A stretch of DNA of 13,608 nt from Methanobacteriota archaeon (GCA_002715545.1 PAZI01000044.1:7716-21323); one strand, 5' to 3'; counted from the stretch's first letter, positions 1 through 7,357 are shown. Made by a program: numbers and translations. The notes: generated from the sequence alone by a model not told the origin.

Positions 1-1026
1 GGCCATCCTCCTATGTCACACATGATGGAGAATCCTAGGATCTTCGCCACGCATCGCGATCATGAGGTGTGGGGCAGGATGATTCTCACTGATTCATCGA
101 CTGAGATTCACAAGGTCCTAGTCAATGGAATCGGTGAGGATGGCCTTGTTCGGCTCCTGAGTATTTTGGATGGCACGGTCGATCAACCTTGGATGGCTGA
201 AGTCGTCTCGAGTCAGATGGACGTCGATAGGTTCGATTATACACTCAGAGATTCGCTGTTCACAGGGGCTGATATCGGTCGATTCGACGTCCATCGCTGT
301 CTGAGGAATCTGGTGATTACAGATTCAGGCCGCCTCTCCATCCGGAAAAAATCGGTTGCTGCTTTTGAATCGTATCTTGTGAGTCGCTTTCACATGTATC
401 ATCAGGTCTACTTCCATAAGCAAAACCTTCTCTTTCAAGCTTACATTTGTAGAGCTCTAGAGCGAGCACGTCACCTAGCTGAGAGAGGCGAACTTGAACT
501 CAGTTCCCCCCTTGCCTCCATGTTGCTCGATACTGACCTTGATGTTCAGGGCTACCTCAGACTAGTTGATTCATCAGTCATCGAGGGTCTGAATGATTGG
601 CTTGATGCTGATGACAGACGACTGCGTCAAGTATCAGCGAATATACTAGCGCGTGAGGAAATCCATCATCAAGTCAGGATCGCCGAACTTTCAGATGAGG
701 TCGTCAAGCGAGCCATACCTTGGGTGAAAGGTGTCCTCGCTGAGCATGGATTTGATGTGGAGTGGGATCTAATTATCGAGGGCGTCGCCAAAGCGGGATA
801 TGTTCCCGCTGGCTTGAAAGGAATCCTTGTTGAGGATGGCAGAGACCTCGCTGAACATTCCAGTATCGCTCGGTCGATGGAGGATAACAGCATGACGCTA
901 CGTATGTTCGTTCCACAGCAGGTCCGTGGTGAAGTTGAGAGGATTATCGCGCAGACTGCCCAAGGGGTCCCATCGACCCATACCTTCAGGTCTGATTCCT
1001 CTCTCCCATTGGATACGGGCCAGTAG
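1..1026 (+). CDS. HD-superfamily phosphohydrolase (COG1078-like), 5' end cut by the window
   Basis: The frame is open from base 1, so the ATG at 13 is internal. The first visible residues, GHPPMSHMME, match the metal-binding part of the HD motif (HDxGHxPxSHxxE), of which the leading His-Asp lies just outside the window. By comparison with the family, some 60-80 N-terminal residues are missing. A second family hallmark follows at codons 71-90 (SSQMDVDRFDYTLRDS, then FTGADIGRFD), typical of dNTP-triphosphohydrolase-like HD proteins of the COG1078 group. The rest is mostly helical, with no signal peptide or membrane span, so the protein should be cytosolic. Members hydrolyse phosphate esters of nucleotides, but the substrate of the archaeal COG1078 proteins is not settled and cannot be read here. 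The TAG stop at 1024-1026 lies within the following tRNA gene. The family call is secure; the substrate is unknown. Confidence 0.85.
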   Translation, partial: GHPPMSHMMENPRIFATHRDHEVWGRMILTDSSTEIHKVLVNGIGEDGLVRLLSILDGTVDQPWMAEVVSSQMDVDRFDYTLRDSLFTGADIGRFDVHRCLRNLVITDSGRLSIRKKSVAAFESYLVSRFHMYHQVYFHKQNLLFQAYICRALERARHLAERGELELSSPLASMLLDTDLDVQGYLRLVDSSVIEGLNDWLDADDRRLRQVSANILAREEIHHQVRIAELSDEVVKRAIPWVKGVLAEHGFDVEWDLIIEGVAKAGYVPAGLKGILVEDGRDLAEHSSIARSMEDNSMTLRMFVPQQVRGEVERIIAQTAQGVPSTHTFRSDSSLPLDTGQ

Positions 1027-1090
1027 CTCAGTTGGTTAGAGCACCGGGCTCATAACCCGGCGGTCGTCGGTTCAAATCCGACCTGGCCCA
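1017..1090 (+). tRNA. tRNA with CAU anticodon (probably elongator tRNA-Met; tRNA-Ile2 possible)
   Basis: The full cloverleaf can be drawn by eye. The acceptor stem GGGCCAG (1017-1023) pairs perfectly with CTGGCCC (1083-1089), with discriminator A at 1090. The D stem is GCTC/GAGC (1026-1029, 1039-1042) with GG in the loop. The anticodon stem is CCGGG/CCCGG (1044-1048, 1056-1060) around loop CTCATAA, with anticodon CAT at 1051-1053. The T stem is GTCGG/CCGAC with loop TTCAAAT. CCA is not encoded and there is no intron. A G1:C72 pair and T at position 54 argue against an archaeal initiator, which normally has A1:U72 and A54. However, the three G:C pairs next to the anticodon loop are an initiator-like trait. 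Elongator Met and agmatidine-modified Ile2 tRNAs share the CAU anticodon and cannot be separated here. The 5' end overlaps the upstream CDS by 10 bases. Confidence 0.95.
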
Positions 1091-1101
1091 TTCAGCAGCA
1101 A

Positions 1102-1105
1102 TTTT
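1102..1105 (+). terminator. Short T run after the tRNA, possible transcription stop
   Basis: TTTT lies 12 bases after the tRNA discriminator base, within the 59-base spacer before the next gene. Archaeal RNA polymerase can stop at short T runs without a hairpin, and none is visible here. Four Ts is weak, so this is only a candidate. Confidence 0.2.
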
Positions 1106-1140
1106 GCACAAGGGTTAATTGGTCTGCTCGCCCAGAGTTA

Positions 1141-1145
1141 GGTGA
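1141..1145 (+). promoter_or_regulatory. Ribosome-binding site GGTGA
   Basis: GGTGA (extended to GGTGAT) lies four bases before the ATG at 1150. It matches the archaeal anti-Shine-Dalgarno sequence of the 16S rRNA 3' end (complement of AUCACC). Together with the signal peptide that follows directly, it fixes the start of the next gene. No convincing TATA box was seen upstream. Confidence 0.6.
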
Positions 1146-1149
1146 TAGC

Positions 1150-2076
1150 ATGAGAGGTCGCAGGCTGGTTGCTGTACTCGTTCTGTATACTGTGAGCCTT
1201 GCAGCGATGGCAACTCCTGCTTCTGCACAAGGTGTGGCCCCTGATGTGACCATCACTTGCGACAGTCCTGATGGGGGCATGGATGTCAGTCCAGGTGCCA
1301 CTTACAGTGTTACTGTGACATGCACTGCCAACAATCCTTCGAGCCATCAAGTGACCGTTCGGCTTCAAGTGAATGCTCGGGATTTGGCATATGCTGCCCC
1401 TGGTGTCGTGACTCTGAATACTCAAGGTTCCCAATCCTTCGATGTGACTGTCATGGGTCAGCCGCGCATGGAGCACGGTTCACGATCTGTCACCGTGACT
1501 GGTTATGTCGATCAATTCAACGGTGTTCAGAATCCCACGCCCTCTCCTCGTGAATCCACGTTCCTCGTCCAAATCGAGCAGTTCGCATACTTCCGAGTAG
1601 AAGCAGTTGAACCTTTCACTCAGCTCGGTCCTCGCGATGACTACTATTTCGAGTTCAAGATTCACAATGATGGAAATGCTCGTGATAAATTCTACATCAG
1701 CATTCCTAATCAGTTGACCTTGGAAGAAGCAGACTTCCAGGTCGTTCTTCCAGCAGTATCTATTGAGGTAGATCCCCAGCAGTATGAGAAGGTCAGAGTG
1801 CAGGTTCGGACTCCAAAGACTCAAGGGTGGACTGACCGCTATTTCCAGCTGACACTCGATTCGACTTCGGATTATGAGGACCGCGATACCAGTGGTAATG
1901 CGAAGCCCACCTCTCAGACGATTACAATCTATGTGCGTGGCATCTATCTCCCTGCCCCGGGTGCAGTTGCTACGCTGGGCATGATGATGCTCGCCGTTGC
2001 CTTTGCACGCCCGAGAGCCACCAATGACTCAGAGATCATTGTGGACAACGATGGTGAGCGGCCTTGGGCCCCTTAA
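1150..2076 (+). CDS. Secreted protein with Ig-like domains and a C-terminal membrane anchor, function unknown
   Basis: I do not recognise a named family for this 308-residue protein. Residues 1-26 form a clear signal peptide: RGRR n-region, hydrophobic core, and ASA before Gln27. About 240 residues of beta-rich sequence follow. Two Ig/NEW3-like repeats seem likely, at roughly 30-140 and 150-262. The second has the phrase FKIHNDGNARDKFYIS, typical of domains annotated as NEW3, CARDB or similar adhesive folds. Near residues 264-286 there is PAPGAVATLGMMMLAVAF followed by ARPR, which resembles the archaeal PGF-type C-terminal sorting signal or a plain anchor, though an acidic tail of about 20 residues follows. 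The predicted external part has no N-x-S/T sequon, unlike the protein at 3472-5205. The start is supported by GGTGA at 1141. The next gene begins 31 bases after the stop, so the two may be co-transcribed. Probable place: outer face of the cell membrane. Confidence 0.85.
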   Translation: MRGRRLVAVLVLYTVSLAAMATPASAQGVAPDVTITCDSPDGGMDVSPGATYSVTVTCTANNPSSHQVTVRLQVNARDLAYAAPGVVTLNTQGSQSFDVTVMGQPRMEHGSRSVTVTGYVDQFNGVQNPTPSPRESTFLVQIEQFAYFRVEAVEPFTQLGPRDDYYFEFKIHNDGNARDKFYISIPNQLTLEEADFQVVLPAVSIEVDPQQYEKVRVQVRTPKTQGWTDRYFQLTLDSTSDYEDRDTSGNAKPTSQTITIYVRGIYLPAPGAVATLGMMMLAVAFARPRATNDSEIIVDNDGERPWAP

Positions 2077-2107
2077 CTTGATATCGTGCGCGCCTTTTGA
2101 TGAGTCC

Positions 2108-3469
2108 ATGGGACTACTCGACAAGGCCAAAGGTTCGGAATCTTCCAAGCATCATGAATTGCATACTCCTGGTGTTGTCGAGAACCTTGCTGAGAAGGCC
2201 GACAAGACGGAGAAACCCTCTTCTCTTCTTGCGAGCGGTAAGACCCCTGATTCCAAGATCAACCAGATCACAATCGCAGGAGGTGTGGTCTTACTCGTAT
2301 CTGTGGCCATCAATGCTTTCATGCTGGGGGGTTATCAGCCGATTCCCTTTATCGGTTGGATTTCTCTGGCATTGGTCGTTAGCGCTAGCCTCCTGATTCT
2401 GAAGGGCCTAGCGCCTATCATGACCATCACGCGCAAGGAGAGGGTCACGGTCTTCTTGGTCTGCCTATTGATAAGCGGAGGAGGATGGCTGACTGGATTC
2501 CGATTCGATACCGAATCGATCACGGTGTCTGAAGTCACAATCGCTGAGGGCCCGGCGGGTCAAGAGGGTGCGAGTTTTCTGGAATTCTCTGTCTTTGTTA
2601 CAGGTTCTGCAGGTGAGGTCACCGTGAATGTCCTAGCGGATGGTGAGGTTATGTGGACCACTAAGAGTGCCATGGAGGTCTCAGATGGCCGTTCACCTTC
2701 TGAAGTGATTCAGGTCCCTCTTGCTTTGATCATGAAAGGAAATCCCTCGCATCCCACTCCTTCATTGACAACCGAATACAAGATCACTGCAAGTCTTGGT
2801 GAATTGTCGACCTCAACGCCAGTTGATACGACCATGATGAACCGCTTGGCGACCGATGTGGCAGCTGAACTCGTGCATGTCACTCACGTTGAGACAGATC
2901 CTAACTACGATCAGGAGGGTGGTGGCGAACGTTATGCTGGTGCTCGATTAAGACTCAATATCGGCATGGCCATTCCTAGTGTGGTCCGCCAAGGAGCACA
3001 TGATGAATCTCAGGTCAGTATGGTGCCAGTCAGTGGTGATTACAGGGTCTCTTTGATCACCATCAAGTGTGTGGAACCAACCAGTACTAGTCATGGTGCT
3101 GATGATTGTTCAGACACCGTTGTGTGGGAACACAATGAGGTCACAGTGAATGGTGAGGATGCATCTTGGACTCCTGAACTTACCCTAACCAGTGATATTT
3201 TCGATGTAGGTTGGCTTGACCTTGGTGGTACCGCTTCGTACACGCTTGGCGACGCTAGTTTTGAGTATATCGAGCGAGATGAATTTTATCGAGGTGATGG
3301 ATGTTATTCGATTACTATGGTCTTGAATCATCTTGACTGGCCTGAATCACACAAGGAGTCACCTGTATCTGGATATGATCAGAGCATCACCGGTGAATCT
3401 CGGTACCTGATTGAGTGGGGTGCTGAAGAGGATCCTGAAATGACTCCTGAGAAGACTCGGGGCTGTTGA
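2108..3469 (+). CDS. Membrane protein with three N-terminal spans and a large external domain, function unknown
   Basis: The protein has 453 residues and no recognised family. Residues 1-50 are hydrophilic and rich in Lys and Glu, probably cytosolic. Three hydrophobic segments follow at about 54-74, 80-98 and 112-130, which would place residues 131-453 outside the cell. That part looks beta-rich and acidic. It has Cys in KCVEP, DDCSD and GDGCYS, which could form disulfides, and the last residue is also Cys. I see no enzyme motif and no N-glycosylation sequon. The ATG at 2108 is chosen because the frame's earlier ATG at 1997 would overlap the previous gene by 80 bases and add about 37 residues of low-complexity shadow sequence. 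No strong ribosome-binding site is seen at either start. The gene converges on the next one with only two bases between stops. It is probably co-expressed with 1150-2076. Confidence 0.8.
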   Translation: MGLLDKAKGSESSKHHELHTPGVVENLAEKADKTEKPSSLLASGKTPDSKINQITIAGGVVLLVSVAINAFMLGGYQPIPFIGWISLALVVSASLLILKGLAPIMTITRKERVTVFLVCLLISGGGWLTGFRFDTESITVSEVTIAEGPAGQEGASFLEFSVFVTGSAGEVTVNVLADGEVMWTTKSAMEVSDGRSPSEVIQVPLALIMKGNPSHPTPSLTTEYKITASLGELSTSTPVDTTMMNRLATDVAAELVHVTHVETDPNYDQEGGGERYAGARLRLNIGMAIPSVVRQGAHDESQVSMVPVSGDYRVSLITIKCVEPTSTSHGADDCSDTVVWEHNEVTVNGEDASWTPELTLTSDIFDVGWLDLGGTASYTLGDASFEYIERDEFYRGDGCYSITMVLNHLDWPESHKESPVSGYDQSITGESRYLIEWGAEEDPEMTPEKTRGC

Positions 3470-3471
3470 CC

Positions 3472-5205
3472 TCACTCCTCTTCGGAATCTTTGGTCTTGG
3501 TGAGATGAACTGAGATGTCCAGTCCAGGAGGTTCACCCTTCCTAATCAGAATCCCCGCCACCGCAGCTGCGACCAACGCAATCAGAAGTGCGATGATGAT
3601 CATAGTAGGGTTTGTATCGTCTAACGCCCCTTGGTCAAGCGAGAAGGAGACGGTTGCAGAACTTGTTCCCGATCCCGTCAATGATTGACCCAATGGCATG
3701 CCTTCTGATGGCTCGACGATCCGGCAATCGAGATATGATGCCCCTTCGACCTGATTACGCCATGTGACTTGGATTTCTTTACTCTCATTCGCTTGGAGTG
3801 TGACATGTGGTTGTCTTGGGTCGATTTGGGCATCCACTCCTCCAACAGTGCATTTGATGGCGAATCTCCCTGCTGCGGCCCCTTCGTTGCTCACTGTGAT
3901 GGTCACTGCGAGGGGTGAGTTCGTGTTAGCGGATGAAGCTGCAGAGGTGATTGAGGTGACACTTGGTACGGGGATTGGAATATCTATGCCAAGGGTCATG
4001 TTGGTGCCTAGGCTTCCTACAGTGCTGTATACTCCCCATTCGGTTGACCATGATGCGTTGAACGTTGCATCCTCCTGCCAGCTCACTCCTGTAGGGCCTA
4101 TCCATCCGATGATAGACCTGTATCCAGAACCTCTGTCCACATTCACGGTGCCCTCGGAGTTGGCCAGCAGAGTGTATGATTCTTCAAGAGGGCTGATTCC
4201 ACTCAGTAGTACCCGTGCTCCGGGTAGTGAAGTGGATAGGGTCTGTGTGTCGAGCACCCTCAGAGAGCGCTTGCACAAATCGTCAACAGTGATTGAAACA
4301 TGTTCTGTCGAGACGTTGGAGGTTGACTCCATTCCATGGTGAACAACCTCGGCAGCATATGACGCACTGTACTCTTTGCATCCTGTCATGGCTCCCCCTG
4401 ACATTGTGAATGATCCTCGATCATAGACATGGATGGGAGTCGATGCTCTCAGTTCGGTGGAAGAGATTGTTGTGTCTCCATGGATTCTGAGATCCATTGC
4501 CAAGAGGGTTGAATTCTCCATGGACACATCGCCAATGGCGATGATGCTGAATGCGGTCGGTGTTGGTACGAGGAATTGACCGCCTGACCGCAGAGCATCG
4601 GCAGAGGTGTTGGCATCAGTTGCGCCTCGCAGGATTCTTGTCGAAGCAATTTGTCTGGAGACCGCATCGAAGCTTGTGTTGGTGTGCTCGATGACAAGAT
4701 CAGTCTGCCCACTGAGATTGCTGGGGATGGTGATGGTGTAGGAATCACCCGATAGGTTGTCAGATTCCTCTACTCCCGCCCAACTGGCTTCCAGATCTGT
4801 CAGATTCTCTCCCTGTGGCGCTTTGAGGGTCAGCGTTCCTGCCTGTCCTGCAGAGCCGAGGTCAAAGGTGAGCCGTCCGGTCTGACCCGGATACAAGGAG
4901 ATTGCAGCCCCTCCGGTCCTACCATCCAAGGTGGAATTATCAACAATCAATGTTGCACCTTCCTCGATAATCATCGTCAATGCACCCCCCATCTCGCCGA
5001 AATCAACAGCAATGGTGGAGTTGACGATGGTTAGGGTGTGTCCAGAGGTTACAGTGATGGCACCTGCATACTGTGCATCATTGTCCCATACGCTATCGGA
5101 CGTGATGGTGTCCTCGATGAAACCACTGTTCGGCTGGCTTGCTGCTACGTATGGTGCGACGAGGAGGAGGAGGAGGACCGCAGTGAATCTCTGTCTGAAG
5201 GACAT
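3472..5205 (-). CDS. Secreted, membrane-anchored, sequon-rich beta protein, possible surface glycoprotein
   Basis: The protein has 577 residues. A signal peptide is visible at residues 1-23: MSFRQRF, a core with five consecutive Leu, then YVAAS before Gln24. This supports the ATG at 5205 rather than a start 35 codons further out. Residues 40-110 contain phrases such as ITVTSGHTLTIVNSTI and EEGATLIVDNSTLDG, typical of right-handed beta-helix surface proteins. A similar rung, GDVSMENSTLLAMDLRIHGD, occurs later. Residues of about 430-520 look like a CARDB/NEW3 Ig-type domain (VTITVSNEGAAAGRFAIKC). A single membrane span near 532-554 is followed by RKGEPPG and an acidic tail ending EEE, which is probably cytosolic. 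The predicted external part has 12 N-x-S/T sequons, so it is a plausible substrate of the AglB encoded further along. It is transcribed divergently from carS. No enzyme residues are recognisable; ligand and role are unknown. Confidence 0.85.
   Translation of the reverse strand: MSFRQRFTAVLLLLLVAPYVAASQPNSGFIEDTITSDSVWDNDAQYAGAITVTSGHTLTIVNSTIAVDFGEMGGALTMIIEEGATLIVDNSTLDGRTGGAAISLYPGQTGRLTFDLGSAGQAGTLTLKAPQGENLTDLEASWAGVEESDNLSGDSYTITIPSNLSGQTDLVIEHTNTSFDAVSRQIASTRILRGATDANTSADALRSGGQFLVPTPTAFSIIAIGDVSMENSTLLAMDLRIHGDTTISSTELRASTPIHVYDRGSFTMSGGAMTGCKEYSASYAAEVVHHGMESTSNVSTEHVSITVDDLCKRSLRVLDTQTLSTSLPGARVLLSGISPLEESYTLLANSEGTVNVDRGSGYRSIIGWIGPTGVSWQEDATFNASWSTEWGVYSTVGSLGTNMTLGIDIPIPVPSVTSITSAASSANTNSPLAVTITVSNEGAAAGRFAIKCTVGGVDAQIDPRQPHVTLQANESKEIQVTWRNQVEGASYLDCRIVEPSEGMPLGQSLTGSGTSSATVSFSLDQGALDDTNPTMIIIALLIALVAAAVAGILIRKGEPPGLDISVHLTKTKDSEEE
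5161..5175 (+). repeat. GAG triplet repeat, five units
   Basis: Five perfect GAG triplets on the plus strand read as CTC codons on the minus strand. They encode five consecutive Leu in the signal-peptide core of the 3472-5205 protein. Such a tract can gain or lose triplets by replication slippage without breaking the frame, changing only the length of the hydrophobic core. Confidence 0.8.
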
Positions 5206-5340
5206 AGTGATGGCATACTCATCTGGCTGTTGAATGATTCGACAATCAAGTGGTTCTTTCGTGCGAACGCGTACTCTACGACAGTCTTCATGTTGAACTA
5301 CTCTTTCCAAAGGGTAGTGACAGCAGCCGAGACCTTTCCA
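5206..5340. other. Divergent spacer between the 3472-5205 gene and carS
   Basis: These 135 bases must hold the start signals of the minus-strand surface-protein gene and of carS. I looked for archaeal TATA boxes and ribosome-binding sites on both strands and saw no convincing one. The carS frame stays open through the spacer and back across the neighbouring gene, so the true carS start may be at 5290 instead of 5341, which would shorten the spacer. Confidence 0.5.
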
Positions 5341-5988
5341 ATGTCCAGCCTGGGCTGGAATGTTCTGGCCGTTCTCATTCTCTATGGTCCTGCCTACCTC
5401 GCTAACACAGGGGCCGTCATCTTTGGGAAATACATTCCCAAATTCACTGGTATGCCGGTGTTCCGCATCGATAGAGGGGCAGTCCTCAAGGATGGTCGAA
5501 GGATTCTCGGCGATGGGAAGACTTGGAACGGCTTTGTCGGGGGTGGAATCTTTGCAGGCATGTTACTGATTCTTGCCCATTCAATATGGCATGCTCACGA
5601 GCCGCCTGCACACAGGTTCCTGCTCGATCCATTAGTTTGGGCAAATGGTTCAGAGTGGTTCTATATTGGTGGAGAATGGGGTGCTGCCTTTCTCATGGGC
5701 TTCGTTCTAGGCATCGGTACGATGTTAGGTGATTCGGTGGGTTCTTTCATCAAACGACGACGTGGGCACATCCGTGAAGGGGAAGAATCTTCCAAATCAT
5801 TGTTCCTTGATACTCTACCCTTCGCGATAGGTACCTTCGCGTTTGGACTGTTGTTCTTTCAAGGTCAGATTATCGCAGCCCCTAGCATCATTATTCCAAT
5901 GATCGTCCTGCTCGTCTTTACACCGATCCTCCACCGGGTCGTGAATGTGGGTGCATATCGCCTCAATCTCAAGGATGTGCCCTACTGA
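5341..5988 (+). CDS. carS: CDP-archaeol synthase (CTP:2,3-di-O-geranylgeranyl-sn-glycerol-1-phosphate cytidylyltransferase)
   Basis: CarS joins CTP to digeranylgeranylglyceryl phosphate, giving CDP-archaeol and pyrophosphate, the branch point to archaeal polar lipid head groups. It is an integral membrane enzyme related to bacterial CdsA. Family hallmarks of this 215-residue protein are PAYLAN at 17-22, DGRRILGDGKTWNG at 51-64, and GDSVGSFIKRR at 130-140 followed by LD at 156-157; the acidic residues are expected to bind metal and CTP. About five membrane spans are visible (near 7-27, 66-82, 113-131, 160-177 and 181-196). It is longer than the usual 170-180 residues, mainly through a loop at about 83-112 rich in His and Trp. 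The ATG at 5341 puts PAY at residue 17, as in the family. The ATG at 5290 would add 17 residues and cannot be excluded. purD follows after 53 bases and may share a transcript. Confidence 0.93.
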   Translation: MSSLGWNVLAVLILYGPAYLANTGAVIFGKYIPKFTGMPVFRIDRGAVLKDGRRILGDGKTWNGFVGGGIFAGMLLILAHSIWHAHEPPAHRFLLDPLVWANGSEWFYIGGEWGAAFLMGFVLGIGTMLGDSVGSFIKRRRGHIREGEESSKSLFLDTLPFAIGTFAFGLLFFQGQIIAAPSIIIPMIVLLVFTPILHRVVNVGAYRLNLKDVPY

Positions 5989-6032
5989 ATGCGTTCGATT
6001 GAGGCGCGTAAGTCCATAGACCATCGGTACTA

Positions 6033-6036
6033 GGAG
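6033..6036 (+). promoter_or_regulatory. Ribosome-binding site GGAG for purD
   Basis: GGAG lies five bases before the GTG at 6042. It decides in favour of that non-ATG start, since the glycine-rich N-terminal motif of PurD begins only a few codons later. Confidence 0.6.
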
Positions 6037-6041
6037 CCAGT

Positions 6042-7295
6042 GTGACTCCTGAGAGTGTCCTCATCCTCGGCAGTGGTGGCCGTGAGCATGCTCTCGCACT
6101 TGGCATTCAGTCCTCACCATCTACCCCGGCGATTCATGCATTACCTGGCAATGCAGGCACCGCTCAGGTTGGAACGAACCATGAGGGGCGGGCTGATGAT
6201 GCGGAGCATGTGCTGAATCTTGTTGGTGAGCTTGGCATTGATCTTGTGGTGATCGGTCCCGAAGCACCTCTTGCGGCAGGAATCGCTGATGAGCTCCGGG
6301 AATCAGGGTATCACGTCTTTGGTCCAGGTGCTGAAATGGCCCGCCTTGAGGCTGACAAATCCTTTGCCAATGAGGTCATGGCGAATCTTGGTATCCCGAC
6401 TGCGAGGAGTCTTATGCTGACTTCGGAGGACGAATTGGGCGCCCTCGGTGACTTCGGCCCTCCCTGGGTGATCAAGCGTTGTGGCCTTGCTGCTGGCAAA
6501 GGTGTGACGGTCACTCCGGATGCAGATGAGGCAGAAGCAGCGGTTCTTGAAGCACTTGAATTGGATGGCAATGTACTGCTTGAGTCTTTTCTGTCAGGAA
6601 GGGAGGCGAGTATCTTCTGTCTTATGGATGAGCATGCGTATCGCCTTCTCCCTGCAAGTCAGGATCACAAGCGAGCATATGATGGTGACAGTGGTCCGAA
6701 TACCGGAGGGATGGGCGCCTACGCACCTGCGCCTCTGGTGACTTCCGATGTGCTCGAACGTGTCGAGGACCTGATCGTCAAACCCATGCATGCATGGACA
6801 GTGGCAAAAGGGGGCTATCGTGGCTGTCTCTACATTGGACTCATGATTGATGATGATGGTCTGCCCTCAGTTGTCGAATTCAATGCTCGATTCGGTGATC
6901 CTGAGACTCAGGCCGTTGTGCCATTATTGGGTGAACATCTCCTGGATCTTCTGGTTGGTACCGCTTGTGGAACGCTCGAACAACTTGAGGTCCCTCGAAT
7001 CACTAAGGCGGCAGTCACAGTTGTGTTGGCGAGCGAAGGATATCCTGGTCCTTCGTCAGTAGGACATGGTTTCCTTGTCGACCAATCTGAGATGATTGAA
7101 GATGTGGTCGTACATTTGGCAGGGGTTCGCATTAATTCAGCGGGCATGCTGACTTCGGGTGGGCGGGTGTGTAGCGTTACTGCAATCGCCAATGACTTGC
7201 CGCGTGCAAGGTCCCTTGCTTATGCGAACATCTCACGCGTGAAATTTAACGGCTCGTGGAACCGTTCTGACATCGGTTGGCAGATTCTGATTTGA
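6042..7295 (+). CDS. purD: Phosphoribosylamine-glycine ligase (GAR synthetase)
   Basis: PurD is the ATP-dependent ligase that joins glycine to 5-phosphoribosylamine to form glycinamide ribonucleotide, the second step of de novo purine synthesis, in the cytosol. At 417 residues it has the normal length. The N-terminal domain shows LILGSGGREHAL (residues 7-18) and IGPEAPLAAGIADEL. The ATP-grasp domain shows FGPGAEMARLEADKSF, VIKRCGLAAGKGVTV, QDHKRAYDGDSGPNTGGMG, and VEFNARFGDPETQ with the Glu and Asn expected to bind Mg. The C-terminal domain has TSGGRVCSVTAIAND and ends in RSDIGWQIL, as in other members. Translation starts at a GTG with GGAG five bases before it. carS ends 53 bases upstream. 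All key motifs are intact, so the enzyme should be active. Confidence 0.97.
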   Translation: MTPESVLILGSGGREHALALGIQSSPSTPAIHALPGNAGTAQVGTNHEGRADDAEHVLNLVGELGIDLVVIGPEAPLAAGIADELRESGYHVFGPGAEMARLEADKSFANEVMANLGIPTARSLMLTSEDELGALGDFGPPWVIKRCGLAAGKGVTVTPDADEAEAAVLEALELDGNVLLESFLSGREASIFCLMDEHAYRLLPASQDHKRAYDGDSGPNTGGMGAYAPAPLVTSDVLERVEDLIVKPMHAWTVAKGGYRGCLYIGLMIDDDGLPSVVEFNARFGDPETQAVVPLLGEHLLDLLVGTACGTLEQLEVPRITKAAVTVVLASEGYPGPSSVGHGFLVDQSEMIEDVVVHLAGVRINSAGMLTSGGRVCSVTAIANDLPRARSLAYANISRVKFNGSWNRSDIGWQILI

Positions 7296-7351
7296 GCCTT
7301 TATCTGTTCGTTGTACGTCCCTACAATTATACTGCCTTTTACTGCGAACGG

Positions 7352-7357
7352 TTATAA
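7352..7357 (+). promoter_or_regulatory. TATA box for a probable leaderless aglB transcript
   Basis: TTATAA, centred in the palindrome GTTATAAC, lies in the 82-base spacer after purD. Its centre is about 24 bases before the A of the ATG at 7378. Archaeal transcription starts about 24-27 bases downstream of the TATA centre, so the transcript would begin at or next to the start codon and be leaderless. No ribosome-binding site precedes this ATG, which agrees. This is the clearest promoter in the window and suggests aglB is transcribed separately from purD. Confidence 0.55.

Noticed and set aside
13..1026. ATG at 13 as the start of the HD-phosphohydrolase gene
   Set aside because: The frame is open to base 1 and the codons before the ATG encode part of the HD motif (GHPPMSH), so the real start is upstream of the window.
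1997..2107. Longer start for the 2108-3469 gene
   Set aside because: It would overlap the preceding gene by 80 bases and the extra residues look like a shadow of that gene. The ATG at 2108 gives a normal charged N-terminus before the first membrane span.
5160..5178. GAG tract read as a strong ribosome-binding site
   Set aside because: No start codon in a sensible frame follows at the right distance; it lies inside a coding region on the other strand.
5206..5310. Longer N-terminus for the 3472-5205 gene
   Set aside because: The extra 35 residues are charged and would precede a perfect signal peptide; the ATG at 5205 starts exactly at the signal peptide.
5038..5340. Extended N-terminus for carS
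   Set aside because: The open frame runs antisense through the 3472-5205 gene and encodes an acidic stretch that mirrors the GAG tract. CarS proteins start shortly before the PAYxAN motif.
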